Shown: positions 33,801-45,784 of the stretch, in pieces
Numbering within the stretch: position 1 is the stretch's first letter
How the letters are laid out: every line of letters starts with the position of its first letter
NCBI RefSeq assembly: GCF_033568475.1
Contig: NC_133123.1
Coordinates: 7,121,001 to 7,185,000, forward strand
Direction: 5' to 3'
DNA from: Henckelia pumila
Taxonomy: Eukaryota > Streptophyta > Magnoliopsida > Lamiales > Gesneriaceae
Length of the DNA: 64,000 nt
Notes under the pieces: model-generated
The model's database searches: none
What the model saw: only the letters and a program-made list of their open reading frames with translations
Told to the model about the DNA's origin: nothing
Made by a program: the position numbers and the translations under genes

Positions 33801-34813
33801 CAAAAGAGAAGGGAGCAAGGGTCGTTATTGCTAATCGAACCTATGGTTAGATGCCCTTTTACATGAAGGCTTTTTAGTTTATGTTTAGAAATACACACTA
33901 CAGTTGGATCACATGGATTGACAAAGAACCTTTTAGTTCCTTCTGAGTCTACTTCAATTAATGGACTTTGTGTGTTTCACTGAGTTTAGCACCAGTGAAA
34001 ACCGCCCATTCTCAGAGGGTTTGAGTCTGTTGACTACTACTGGGATGTGAAGTTTGAGCATGTTTATATTTTTATTTTTATAAAAGCGTTCTACCCGTTA
34101 AAATTTTGCAAGATCGAGCTAGAGAGTTGGCTGAGCTTGTTGGAGGGCAGGCTCTGTCTTTTGCAGAACTGGATAGTTTCCATCCCGAGAGTGGAATGAT
34201 ACTTGCAAACACAACTTCTATAGGAATGCACCCTAAGGTCGATGAGACGCCTGTTACCAAGGTTGGTGAACTGTGTCTTTCTTATTTCACCAATCTTGTC
34301 TGCAAAGGTGGAGCCGATAAATTTTTTTGAATATAAGCAACTTATTGCGCATGCTTGGAAAATTTCATGTTATCCAGATTTGAAGATTGTTGTAATCACT
34401 CATTTGCTTCAGTAATGCCAGATTATTAGCCTTTTGTCTGTTTGTTCAGGAAGTTTTGAGATATTACGAGCTTGTTTTCGACGCTGTATACACCCCCAAA
34501 ATCACTAGGCTTTTGCGAGAAGCTGAGGAAATGGGAGCCAAAATCGTAAGTGGAGTAGATATGTTTGTTGGACAGGCCTATAATCAATATGAGAGGTTTA
34601 CCGGATTACCAGGTTAGAAACATTATACATCTTTTATGACAGTTGATGCCTCCTGAAATTCTGACCACATAAAAGTCCAAGTTCATGACTAAAAGTCCAA
34701 GTTCTATGGCAGAATATTTGAAATGTATAAAAGAAAACACATCGTTGTTGACATACTACTATCTGATTGCAGCTCCAAAGGAACTATTTAAAGAAATCGC
34801 GAAAAAATATTGA
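30851..34813 (+). CDS. DQD/SDH: Bifunctional 3-dehydroquinate dehydratase/shikimate dehydrogenase
   Basis: It catalyses steps three and four of the shikimate pathway: dehydroquinate to dehydroshikimate, then to shikimate with NADPH. Ten exons: 30851-31050, 31956-32061, 32272-32490, 32697-33043, 33356-33419, 33523-33628, 33708-33845, 34113-34261, 34450-34612, 34773-34813 (510 residues). Residues 1-175 or so are a type I dehydratase with His126 (SSHNY) and Schiff-base Lys153 (ADIVKFATTA). Shikimate dehydrogenase follows, with Ser248 and Ser250 (HSKSPLLYN), Thr293 and Lys297 (CTIPHK), Asp334 (NTDY) and the nucleotide loop GAGGAGKA near 367. The paired serines and Thr fit shikimate rather than quinate specificity. 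No transit peptide is evident from this ATG, suggesting a cytosolic isoform or an unseen upstream exon. Confidence 0.95.
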
Positions 34814-36203
34814 TGGCAAGGTCATTACAGCTTTCCTCTTCATGCCATTCCTCGGTTTTCATTTTACACGACCACGACACCTGTTTCGGTTATCTTGATG
34901 ATTCTGGACCTGTTTCGGTTATCTTGATGATTCTGGCATAACAGAGTATTAGTTTATTTCGTGCAAATGAGCAGCATTTTGTCTCTGATCGGTGTTCAAC
35001 AGTCCTCAGCATGAAAGGCCGCTCGCCATCTGGTTGGAACTTGATTTGTCGACTCGAATTCAGCAAGTGGCTTCTCTCTGTTACATAATTGTTACATCCC
35101 AAGGATTGCACTCGACATTAGCGACTGTACTGTGAGAAATCTTTTTTTTTTTTTTATCCTTTTCTTTTTTATTCCCCAAGTGGTTTTGTATTGCTCAAGT
35201 TTCTTGGATCTTGTATTAATCATCCTAATGGATTCCAAATCCTCCCAGATTGTCGTTTTCTTTCTTTCTTATTTTTCCCCATTTCAAAAAGAAAATTTTC
35301 TTACATCATTTTTCAGGTAAAGATCCTTCCATCTGATTAGAATCATCTTTTCTGGAGAAATCAAGAAGCATATAATTTACGCAGTCGGGGACTAAATGAA
35401 AAATCATGTTCTTCAGTAAAATATGATTCGGGTATGCAATGTTCATCGAAATGTTTGGCAAGTTTCATGCTATTCATTGTTCGAGCATTCGTATTTCTAA
35501 ATGACCCCTCATGTTCGTTTGGTCGAAAGATCAAAGATTTAAGAAAGTATCCAAGGAGAAGATTGAATTTGAATGACTAATTGAGATGTGAAATCTATTT
35601 TACATATTTTGTTTAAACAAATAATAGATTTGAAATTATTAGCTTCAAATTCATCCATCTAAATGTAACCTTATCTAAATTGGATTGATGTTACATTTAA
35701 TGTGATGAATTTGAAATCCATAATACCAAAGTAACGGGCACGATGCGTGTATTTGATTAAAAAAAATCAGAGAATGAAGTAGTTTTAAATTTTGAAAATG
35801 AAAGTTGTTAAATTTTGAAATTGAAATTGTTGGAGAAAAGATATATATAATATAAAGAAAAATATGGTATATATAATTGGATGATTAGAATATGTTTTGA
35901 TAACTATAAAAAAGTTTCACCATCTTACCAAAACTAATTAGTAAACGAGGTTTGATTTTAAAAATATTATATATTTATTTGTTTTTCTGACAAAATCCAC
36001 TTGAAAATGGATTTCAAATCTAAACTGGTTATTTATGGAGTCGATTTCAAATTCAACCAAAGACCAACACGAACTCATTCGAAATCCTCCCTCAAAATGT
36101 CCCTCAAATCCAAATTCAATGCAAACACGAAGGATTTGGAAATGAGTTCATGTTCAAATTGATTTGACTAGTAGAAATTTGAAATACATTGTCAAATATA
36201 TTA
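34814..36203. other. DQD/SDH 3'UTR and repetitive AT-rich spacer
   Basis: The proximal 350 bp are probable 3'UTR; a sub-block, cctgtttcggttatcttgat, repeats in tandem at 34880-34935. From 35500 the sequence contains several diverged copies of words such as gatttgaaattattagcttc (also near 36507). That suggests an old dispersed repeat interrupted by other insertions. No gene was seen. Confidence 0.55.
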
Positions 36204-36468
36204 TCTATCACCTATCTAAAAGAGTAAATAAAAGCACAAAGTGTTACTATTGTGAATTAACGACTTTGTCTTTTTATTCTTTCAGGTGTAAAGTGGTTAG
36301 GATAAAAAAGAAAATTTTTTGAATATTTATGTTGTTTGTCATTCGTAGTATGATGTGAACGTTCAAATTTGATTCATAAATCTTTTATTATAATGATTAA
36401 TTTTATTTATTTTCGCATTTACGTTCTTCATATATGTTCAGACATGCAACGCACGCGTCTATCGCTAG
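36204..36468 (+). mobile_element. Non-autonomous Helitron-like element
   Basis: The left side is TCTATCACCTATCTAAAAGAG, shown in short form; the exact 5' TC could be at 36204, 36208 or 36215. The right end is catgcaacgcacgcgtctat, then cgCTAG, followed by T. It shares the GCAACGCACG-to-CTAG style of 3' end with the blocks at 24935-25231 and 55182-55455. There are no inverted ends or coding frame. The sub-terminal stem is weak, so confidence is moderate. Confidence 0.5.
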
Positions 36469-37036
36469 TGAATTAAACAAGCCAAAAGATTTATCATAAT
36501 GAATTTGAAATAATTAGCTTCAAATCGGTTCTCAATTTGAGAAAATTTTACGTGAACTCGGCTGGGCTAAAACTATCAAGCTAAGATTTTAAAGATCAAT
36601 CTATCCCAACAGCATATAATCAAGCTTCGACTTCGACCCATTGAGACACATTATCCATGTGAATTGTGCAGTATGTGACATCGGGGATGAGAAATGCAAG
36701 GCAATTATCATCTTTAATTTGCTTTCTATAAAACAGTATATATTTTTCAGTGATAAATTTAAAATTTATTATAATATTAAGTCATTTCACAAATGTTTCT
36801 TTCGAAGCCCCGACGAGATATCAAACTCCCTCAAACCTCTTGATAAACATATTCTTTTGCCTATAAGTCTTTCAACTCCCACTTTTCGAAATGAAACCAT
36901 AAATTAAGTCAAACAGATTCTTCGCCGGAGCAATCCTAATGATGTATACATTTTGCAGACGAAGTTAACCGACGAAAGAGATGTATTTTTGTTATGCAAG
37001 ATTACAGGTGGGCATATGCACACCAATTAGAATCTG
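36469..37036. other. Spacer and U1-C 3' region
   Basis: An 88-codon frame at 36641-36907 (+) has no recognisable domain and lies antisense in the 3' flank of U1-C. Nothing else was seen. Confidence 0.5.
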
Positions 37037-39266
37037 TCATTCTATCAATGACTGCTTGCCTTGGTAGTCTTGTGAATAAGAATATACTCCGGCAGCAGGT
37101 GTAGCAAGACTAGCTGCAGTTCTGGAGGGATTAACCTCATATGCCGATTGTGTAGTAGCAGATTGCACACCATTTGAGCCCGGGGGAGGCCCTGCTCCTG
37201 AAATTGGTGAAGGCGCAACCATAGTCGGAAGTATTGGTACCCCGTTGGGAGGTAGGGGAAAGGGTGAAACTGATGGAGGTTGCATATTTACTGGTGCTGC
37301 CATTTGTGTAGCTGCATAACCTAAAGCATTCATTACCAGGTTGTTGAATATGATTAGAATCAGAGTTCCTCCTGTCATGTTTTAATACAAAAAATATGTG
37401 AACAGGTATGGCCTGCTGCCTGCATACCAGAAGCAACCGGAAAAGGTGTTGGAAGAACCAGAGGCCTGACACCGAAAGTAGATTGTGGGGCAACCCCGCC
37501 TGGAATAGGCAACATCGGTGGGGGCATGATAGGTACGCGCGGCCGTCCCCCTGGGAAAGCAGCAAGATGTTGATTATAAGCTGCACCAATCTGTTGGTAA
37601 ACTGCCGCCTGCCCAAGATGCTCCTTGATCTTTTGATCGATCAGGATCTGTGTTTGCTGCTCCTCAAATTTTTGGTAGTAAGACCTTATATTTGCCTGCA
37701 TGCAATGAGCATTCGACATCCCTTGTTAATTAAATATAATAGATTTCTGAATCAATAGTCTACTACAAATTTTTTATCTTCACCTTGTGTTTGTAACCAG
37801 CATTGTGCTGCTTTCTGACAGAAGGCTGGGAGAGTTTAAAAAATGTCAGAAATATATCCTCTTGGCGATATAAATGCGAAAAGATTGTGCATGAGAATGA
37901 CACAAAATGAAATATTGATTCCATTAATCAACTGTAGACAAGTAAATCCAAAGTCTTATTTCTTAGTTATTTCAAAAAAAAGATTGTCTTATTTCTTAGT
38001 ACATGCAAGTTGACATGAAATATATCAATATTCAAACAGATACTGTGATCCATTCTGAAGGATCATGCAACATAGAGCATTTGAGAAAAGATTTTAGCAT
38101 AACAATGACCAGCAGGGAAACACTAATGCCTCAATGGTGTACTATAGCCATGAAAGATGCAAGTCACTGTTGTCAGCATTTGACACAGATATATTGAGAT
38201 ATTAGTTATGTCATTCTGCTTTACAACCTGAAGTGAGAGTGATGGAGTATCTGTGTCACAATAAAAACTAACACATAATAAATAGGAACTTTACCTCAAT
38301 AAATAAACTTAACCGAGTTTTCCTATTATTGATCGCTTGAGGACGGACAATTATCATCATTATAAGTTTATTTTGCAGTCTACGATGGCAAGCTCTCACC
38401 TATTTGAGCACCGGGTCACTCATTCATTTAAATTAAGACCAAATTAGGCGATTCACACCATGACACTGATGTGTTACAAGTTGGGTATAGAGATCTGTAT
38501 CACATCAGGAATGATAAATGGATTTTCATTCTGATATATCCAATGCTTCAATGAATCCTAGGATTAAAGTTTTTTTTTTTATTCATGTACATAAAATCTT
38601 GAAGGCCATATCTATTACCCTGCCAAGAAAGTGGGATTCGCAAGGTAACTAAACATCTAAAAGATCCCACTCTAAACTAGTTCAAGCTCAGACCCATCCA
38701 TATACTCTCACAGCAACAACTATAAAACTTTCCAGAGTTGTTTCGTCAAGCACCCAATTATTAATCTAGATAAACTAAAAAAATCCCGCTAAATCATTTT
38801 GCCAACCATATTTCTGAACTCATCAACTGAAGGCATTGAATTTCGCGGAATCACATTCCAGCACGGCAAAGCCTCTTATTAAAATTTAATCTATTTAACA
38901 AAACATAAACTTTCTTTATCAAAAAAATCCAGACAAGTGTAGCAACACCTACCTCCACATTTAAACAGACAAAATGAAAAATTAATGTGCCATCAGAATA
39001 ATAATTCCCTCTTTTACTAAAATCAAAGAGACTCATAATTGTTGCTTGATTGGTTAAATCTCAACTAAATCAAAATAAAATCGAAAGTTAAAGTACAGAA
39101 AGTGAAATCTCACAGAATCATGCGTCAAATAAGTGTCGCAGTAATCGCAATAGTACCTACAACCACACGCCATTTCCCATCAGTTTGAAACAAAAAAATT
39201 CGCAGGCAAAACCAAACAAAAACGGATTTACGGAACAAATGAGCGAAGATAGACTTACCGTGGCAT
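37037..39266 (-). CDS. U1C: U1 small nuclear ribonucleoprotein C (U1-C)
   Basis: U1-C is the zinc-finger protein of U1 snRNP that stabilises U1 pairing with the 5' splice site. Five exons in coding order: 39259-39266, 39114-39156, 37784-37825, 37428-37695, 37037-37320 (645 nt, 214 residues). The first exon is only 8 nt and encodes Met-Pro and part of Arg. I placed it because ATGCCACG joins in frame to the exon giving [14 protein letters not shown]. The matrin-type C2H2 finger has Cys6, Cys9, His24 and His30 (residues 1-31). The conserved [19 protein letters not shown] follows, then a Pro/Gly/Met-rich low-complexity tail. The 1.3-kb intron 2 (37826-39113) is non-coding. Confidence 0.95.
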
Positions 39267-40355
39267 TAGCAAAAGATATGTAATTTTCAAAAATTTGAAC
39301 AATCTAACACTTAGGGTTCGGATTGACTATAGTGCAATGCAATAGTGCTTGCGGTTCAGGATTCAAAGTTCAAACAAGGGTTTATTGTTAGAACAGAAGA
39401 ATGTATAAATGTAAGTGCCAACCGAAATTCTAACGTGTCAGAAGCCCAATATACTAAACGGGCCTTGTAATTGCCCTCTTTAATCAGCCCAACCCAATAA
39501 TGTGAAATATATTTGCCAATGGATTTACATAATTAGCAGGTGTTGACCTCTAAAAAAAAATTTTAAAAATTATAATCACTTATGTTTAAAGGTTGCAAAC
39601 ATTTTTTTAATGTGTTGCATGTGACGAATAAATAATAATTATCATGAGAAACACAAAACAACAAATACATCAAGAAAATGCCATTAAACTTATGTTGATT
39701 TCTATTTTCTGTCATTGCGTGACAGAAAATAAATACATTTCTTTTATAACTTTTTAGATTTTAAAATAGTGGGAGTTTCATCTTCAATATTAGTTCGGCA
39801 GAGTACGACAGAGCTTCTATGAAACACTTATCAGCTTTTTCTTAATAAAATTTTAAAATTTTGTAGTAATAAAAAGTTGTTATTATACGATTATTTTCTA
39901 ATATTTATATCATTACATATTTCATTCATGGACAAAATGTGTAAAAAATTCTCATTTTGTGATTACACTATATAAACTTCTTATATCTTACTATTTTCTT
40001 ATTTGTATTATACACTAGTATTTTTTTTCATCATCCCATTCTCATTCCACGAATCAGACGATGCCATTACTTCAAATCATCTGCAAAAATCTTTAGATTA
40101 AATTTACTGTTCCAATAAATTTCTGAATAAACATAAATAAGCTTATACTCATATATATTGGACCAGACAAAGGAACAGGAAGTCCAGTGTCTTAAATGCT
40201 TCTGCCGCAGCAAGAAATCTCAGTCGTTTCACAACAAAGTGTAGTTCAATCTGGTTACTTGTACAAATCAAACATTCTCAATCTAACGCTAAATAAGACA
40301 TTTATGAACAAGATTATGAAGTATTTTAACTTTCTACAATTGCATATATATCTTC
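39267..40355. other. U1-C promoter and DXS 3' flank
   Basis: The first 150 bp are the U1-C leader and promoter (minus strand). The remainder is AT-rich with no gene. The last 150-200 bp before 40356 are probable DXS 3'UTR. Confidence 0.55.
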
Positions 40356-43300
40356 CTAGGACATGATCTCCAAAGCCTCCCTAGCTTTCCCAAGTATGTT
40401 AAAGACTGTTGCAGCTATGTGGTACGGCGTCAAACCGGCCTCCATTAGCTGGTCGGCTGGGGATCCATGGTCGATGTAACGATCTGGAAGAACCAGAGGC
40501 CTCCACTGCAGGATAACAAATTACACAGACGATGGATTAATTATCCATCACGTTTCATTATATTCGACTGAACTATCAATTTGACAGTTTCAGATGGTCT
40601 GTGCAGGATGTTTGCAAGTAAAACATGTAATGAATGCGAATGCATGCATGCCGAAATTTAAATCTGGTGGAACCAAAACCAAGGGGCAGAATTAGAAAGA
40701 CACAGTCAGACACTAAAGTTGTGGCTTTTTTTCGTAATTTTTTAAGAAAGGCTAAGTTTCACCCTGAAATTCATTGAGCATGATCCAAAAAATTGAGATC
40801 ATGTCCGATCTGGTTATGTTAATCCAGTATGTTTCTTGAAAGAGATTCAAAACTAGTTGTACAGTTTATATTGTTACCTTCAACTTGCCATCGAGAAGCC
40901 CGTCGAGGGCCATAAATTGAGCTACATGAGATCCAAATCCACCAATCGACCCTTCTTCCACAGTGATTAAGACATCATGCGATTTCGCCAAACTGCGAAT
41001 CAGAGCATGGTCCAATGGCTTGCAGAACCGAGCATCTGCAACTGTCAACCGCAAACCACGGGATTCTAGCAAGGCAGCTGCGGACAAACAGCTCTGAACT
41101 GCTGATCCATAACCAAGCAGAGCCACTCTCTCCCCTTCAATCAAGATCCTGCCTCTTCCAACCTTGAGAAAAATTGAGGCAAGTACGATTTCATCACGGC
41201 CAACTATATTCTACTTCAACATAAATTAGAGTAGAAGAAAAAGAGCTCAGTACCTCAAGGGGGATCCCTTTGTTTGCAGGTGGCAACTCGACACCTACCC
41301 CGTTACCTCTTGGATATCGGAAACAGCTAGGTCTGTCGTCTATGGCAGCCGCAGTTGCCACCATGTGAAATAGTTCAGCCTCGTCAGATGGAGCCATGAC
41401 TACCATGTTCGGAAGACATGCCATAAAAGCGACGTCAAATGCTCCACAGTGTGTGGGACCATCTGATCCAACCAAGCCAGCTCTGTCCATTGCAAACCTT
41501 ACGGGAAGCTTCTGCAAATCCACATCATGCACTACCTGGATATGGAACCAAATCCTAAGAAATTCCCCTTTCAAAAATGTAATAAACATCAATGGATGAG
41601 AAAACAGAATATTGGGTGTTGCCATTTTCTTGCCTGGTCATAACCCCTTTGCAAGAATGAAGAATAGATTGCGCAAAAAGGTTTGATGCCTTCACATGCC
41701 AAACCTGCAGCAAAAGTAACGGCATGCTGTTCTGCTATTCCCACATCGAAACATCTTGTGGGGAATCTGCGCAAGAAAAGGTTCAAACCCGTACCACCTC
41801 CCATTGCAGCGTGGATTGCAACTATATCCTTGTCTACTTCAGCTTCGGCAATCAAAGCTTCGGCAAAGTAGGTCGTGTATGACTGAGTTAGGGAACTGGA
41901 TTTTTGTTGCTTGCCTGTTGCTGGATCGAACTTGTTCACACCTGTAAATAGTACGACCATTAAATGATGATCTAGATATTGTGTTCATGCGCGAATATGG
42001 TGCATCAAAAGCTTAAGAGGAACAACTTGAGTTTTTTTGGAACTTTTTGTAAATTTTAAGCTAATAACTTACCATGGTACTTGTCTGCAGCTTTTTCCGC
42101 ATATGGATATCCCCTGCCTTTCTCAGTCACCACATGGATCAAAACAGGACCAGTTGTTTTAGTACTCTTAACTTCTTTAAGAATCGCCACCATGTCATCA
42201 ATATTGTGACCATCAACTGGACCAATATAATAAAGTCCAAGCTCTTCAAACAGCGTTGACCCAGAACCACTGATCAGACCACGAGCATATTCATCCACTT
42301 TTGATGCAAGTTCATGCATGGGCCCTCCAATCTGCTTAGTAACTCCCTGTGACAATTTCAGACACAATGAATCGATGATTCAAAATAAATGCCATGGACA
42401 AAAGGATACTTTTAGCAGTTAATAAGTCCAAGAATAATAAGAACCTTGGCAACTTCTCTAAGTTCTCTGAGAGGCCGGTTGGACTGCAACCTGCTCAGAG
42501 CACCACTCAAAGCACCAACAGGAGGAATCGGCCCATCTAAGTTGGCAGTTGGTAAAGAAACTTGTTTGTTATCATTAAGAATAACAATCATATCAGAATC
42601 TAGGTAGCCAGCGTTGTTCATTGCTTCATATGCCTGCCCTGCAGTCATAGCACCATCCCCGATCACAGCCACAACATTATTCTTTCTTCCTTTAAGATCT
42701 CTTCCTACTGCCATTCCTGCTCAGTCAAGAAATGCGGATAAAAATACCTTGAAAAAGATTTAAATTCCCAATTTGTGTATATATTGTTATTAGATGTATG
42801 ATACATACAAGTTGATGTATAACATCAGCAATTAAGTAATGACGCGCCTTTCCATCAATAACTTAAAGCATTTGCTCTATGGTTACAAAATGTCGATCGT
42901 CATTTCAACATTTATCAAGCTAAATTGATCGGATATCAATGTAACACGAGAGCTTCCATACTCTTAGTGAGGAAAAAAAAGGGTAAAATCACATAATTAT
43001 TTCTAATTTATGAAGCATGTCTATATTTTTCATCTCTGTGTCGGATCATACCTAATCCAGCTGAGATAGTCGTAGAGCTGTGACCAGCACCAAAGCAATC
43101 ATATTCACTCTCAGACCGTTTAGTAAAGCCAGAAAGGCCATTCGTCTGCCTCAAAGTTGACATTTTATCCCTTCTTCCAGTCAAAATTTTATGGGGATAA
43201 GACTGCGGCGTATAGAATTACACCGTCAAAACAAGGACAACGATTACAGTAATTTCAATTTATACAACCATAAGATATAATCGAAATGAAAAATCACCTG

Positions 43301-44294
43301 ATGGCCAACATCCCAAAGCAATCTATCTTGAGGAGCATTGAAAACATAATGCAGTGCCACAGTGAGCTCAATTACGCCAAGGCTTGAGCCTAGATGACCC
43401 CCGGTCTTTGAGACATTGAAAATAACATCGGATCGCAGTTCATCTGCGAGTTGATTCAATTCCTGCACCGAAAATAGTATTCAATAAATGCTCTCCAAGG
43501 TTGACGGAAAATATAATAGCTTGACTTTCAAACACTTGTAATAACCTTTATGGAGAGATTCTTCATATGGATGGGATAATTTATAGTATCCAAAAGAGGA
43601 GTTGGGGGCTTCTGTGAGTGATACTCTTCTCGTTCTGACAATGACCCATGGACCACGGTAGACTTTTTTCTTGCCTTCAACACAAACATAGCACAAACCA
43701 TCCATTTCAATCCACTGATTAAATTCCAAACTCGAGGGTGGATCTAAGATTTTCGGGCCGACTTAATTGGATTTATTGGTAGAACTGACACTTGATCTCG
43801 AAATAAAATTTGAAAACTTTTTATTTTAATCGGCAGATGCCAATGGTAGACCTCCTGCCTGGCTGAGAGCTCACGAATATCAATGCAAGTATGCAAACAA
43901 TTGCTTTTAATTTTTCTACACCCCAAACAACATGCAAAAAACAAAAGATAACCGCAAATTCTTGCACGCTAAGCAATCCATTGAATCTAGGACAAAATCA
44001 ATGAAATGCCAATCTGTAATAGAAATGACAAAAGAGGGAACTTCCTCATCCAAGAACAAGCACATGGAACTCCCAAAACTCAAGAAGAATCTCTCTCTCT
44101 CTGTCTCTCTTTTTTTAATCAACAAATCAATACAGAAAAATAAAATAATTACAGACCTGCTTATTCTTGAAGTCGAGGTGGCACTGCAGATCAGTTCCAC
44201 CCAACCACTGAGAGGCTAAAATAGTATGCTTTTGCCCATCTGCGCCCACCCCCTTGCTCACAGGACCAGCGAAGGGAAATGTACAGAGTGCCAT
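40356..44294 (-). CDS. DXS: 1-deoxy-D-xylulose-5-phosphate synthase
   Basis: DXS condenses pyruvate with glyceraldehyde 3-phosphate, using thiamine diphosphate, in the first step of the plastid MEP pathway to isoprenoids. Ten exons in coding order: 44157-44294, 43546-43674, 43298-43462, 43052-43202, 42445-42716, 42073-42346, 41634-41941, 41254-41535, 40878-41162, 40356-40505 (717 residues). The N-terminal 55 or so residues look like a transit peptide; [20 protein letters not shown] marks the start of the conserved part. Key features are GGHLGSSLG, the ThDP motif GDGAMTAGQ (214-222), catalytic Glu447 in [10 protein letters not shown], and [14 protein letters not shown]. Exon 7 ends at a GC donor (CAG/gcaaga). 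I cannot firmly assign DXS class I or II: the N-terminus resembles class I and EEYHSQKPP resembles class II. Confidence 0.97.
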
Positions 44295-44662
44295 CATATA
44301 AATGCTATTTCTATATACACGTATCCGCACACTAAAATTTCAAGAAATCCCAGATAATGTTTCAAATTTCCAAGCAAGAAACAACCTTCACTCTGGTTTT
44401 ACCAAACAAGAAACGAACTTTACTCTGATTTTTCACAAAGACGCAACTTTACGGGATATGGGTGGTTTGATATGGGCTGTTGCACTTAGAACTCGCAAAG
44501 AAATCCTTGAATCGATGAAAAGGAACAGGCTTTGGATGGCGAGAGTAAATTCAGGAATTATTACAGAACAGCGATTTGGTTGATATTTAATCGTCTTAAT
44601 TATCTTTGTTACTGGAGCACATAAAGCGAAGGAGCCACGCTTCGTTCATTGCGACTTGTGAG

Positions 44663-44672
44663 TATTTATATA
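44663..44672 (-). promoter_or_regulatory. TATA box of DXS
   Basis: On the minus strand TATATAAATA lies about 370 bp upstream of the DXS ATG, with leader-like sequence between. No other TATA candidate of this quality is nearby. Confidence 0.55.
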
Positions 44673-44756
44673 GGGGATGGAATCAACGTCAGAGGAAGAC
44701 AGTAAGGAGGCAGATTTCCATTGGGCCACGTCATCAGAAATCGTAAATGGATAGAA

Positions 44757-45310
44757 AGATAATGTGGGGAGTGCATATCTTTCATTTCCACTCTCGAAGG
44801 AAACAATTTTCAGTGAGTGGGTAGATCGAAAGGGCTTTTAAAACATTATTATACAGAGTGATCGACTCAAGCCATCTCGTGGGGTGATGCTTGGCTCCAC
44901 CGGGTAAAATTCGATTTGGGCCGTTCATGGCTCGGGTCCCACATACAGGGGCCGGGCCCCACACATAAAATTGTGTGGGCCCTGAGCTCAGGAACGGTGG
45001 ATGCTGCATTGGGTGAAATTCACCCGATACAGCATAGAATGAGTCCATATAGTGATGTGTAATATAAAAAGTGCATATCTTTTATTTCTACTTTTAAAAA
45101 AAAAATTTAAGTAAATGGATAGTTCGAAATTGTGTTAAAACATTATTTACATTGATCGACACACGCGATATTATGACATGTAAAATAGAGAGTGCATCTC
45201 TTTCATTTCCACTCTCGAAAAAAAACATTTTTCAGTAAATGAGTAGATCGAAGAAATTTTTAAAACATTATATACAATGATCAACACATGCGATATCATG
45301 ATGTGTGATG
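44757..45310. repeat. Three diverged tandem copies of a unit of about 120 bp
   Basis: Each copy has the order: agtgcatatctttcatttcc, an A-rich run, agtaaatgagtagatcgaa, aaaacattat, and tgatcgacacacgcgatat. The copies begin near 44762, 45063 and 45185. The first copy is interrupted between tgatcgact and the gatgtg end by a 182-bp hairpin (44864-45045). The array lies directly upstream of the DXS promoter. Confidence 0.8.
44864..45045. mobile_element. GC-rich foldback element inserted in the tandem repeat
   Basis: The outer ends are gactca and gagtcc. The arms pair through gggccgttcatggctcgggt/cccaca against tgtgggccctgagctcagga/acggt. An inner stem links ccgggccccacaca to tgtgtgggcc. The GC content is far above the surroundings. 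Its absence from copies two and three of the repeat marks it as an insertion. Confidence 0.7.
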
Positions 45311-45440
45311 CAATTTTTGTTTTTAATATAACGGTATTTCAAATTTCTATAGTGGTTTCAAGTTATATTGATGGAAAAGGAATCAGACCGTTATAAAAAT
45401 AAATTTATATTGTGTCGCATTGACAAACCAAGTTGATTTA

Positions 45441-45781
45441 GGGAGTGTTTACAATAGATTTTGTTTTTGTAGAAGTGATTAATTTATAGATTATAAAAAA
45501 AGTTAAGAAAAATCAAAAGTTGGTAGTGTTTGAAAACAAATGTGAAAATCTAAAAATCAAAGTTTGATAGTGTTTGATAAATAAGTGATTAGAATGATTT
45601 TAACAATGACATTCTTATTAGAATCACTTTTGGAGAATCATAATCACCACATGACTAGCTTTTGGATTTCAATTAAGTTAAGCATAAGCTAACACATAAT
45701 CTAGGTTTAAGAAACACACAAAAATGATTTTTTAAGCCAAAAGCTAACAATCACTTTTTTTTAGTAATGGCAAACACTCCC
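45441..45781. mobile_element. Tourist-like MITE (PIF/Harbinger), 341 bp, TTA target duplication
   Basis: The left end is gggagtgtttacaatagatt. The reverse complement of the right end is gggagtgtttgccattacta. TTA is present immediately outside both ends (45438-45440 and 45782-45784). The 3-bp TTA duplication with GGG-starting ends is diagnostic of Harbinger-type MITEs. Internally, agttggtagtgtttgaaaac and agtttgatagtgtttgataa form a short direct repeat. It has no coding content. Confidence 0.82.
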
Positions 45782-45784
45782 TTA

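Noticed and set aside
35732-35760. Helitron-like 3' end on the minus strand
   Set aside because: The words acacgcatcgtgcccgttac are suggestive, but there is no CTRR terminus or paired start.
37826-39113. Possible separate gene in the U1-C second intron
   Set aside because: The small frames there have no domain, and the flanking U1-C exons join perfectly in frame.
30851-44294. DQD/SDH and DXS as a metabolic gene cluster
   Set aside because: They feed different pathways (shikimate and MEP), are separated by U1-C, lie on opposite strands, and no terpene synthase or P450 is nearby. Chance proximity is the simpler reading.
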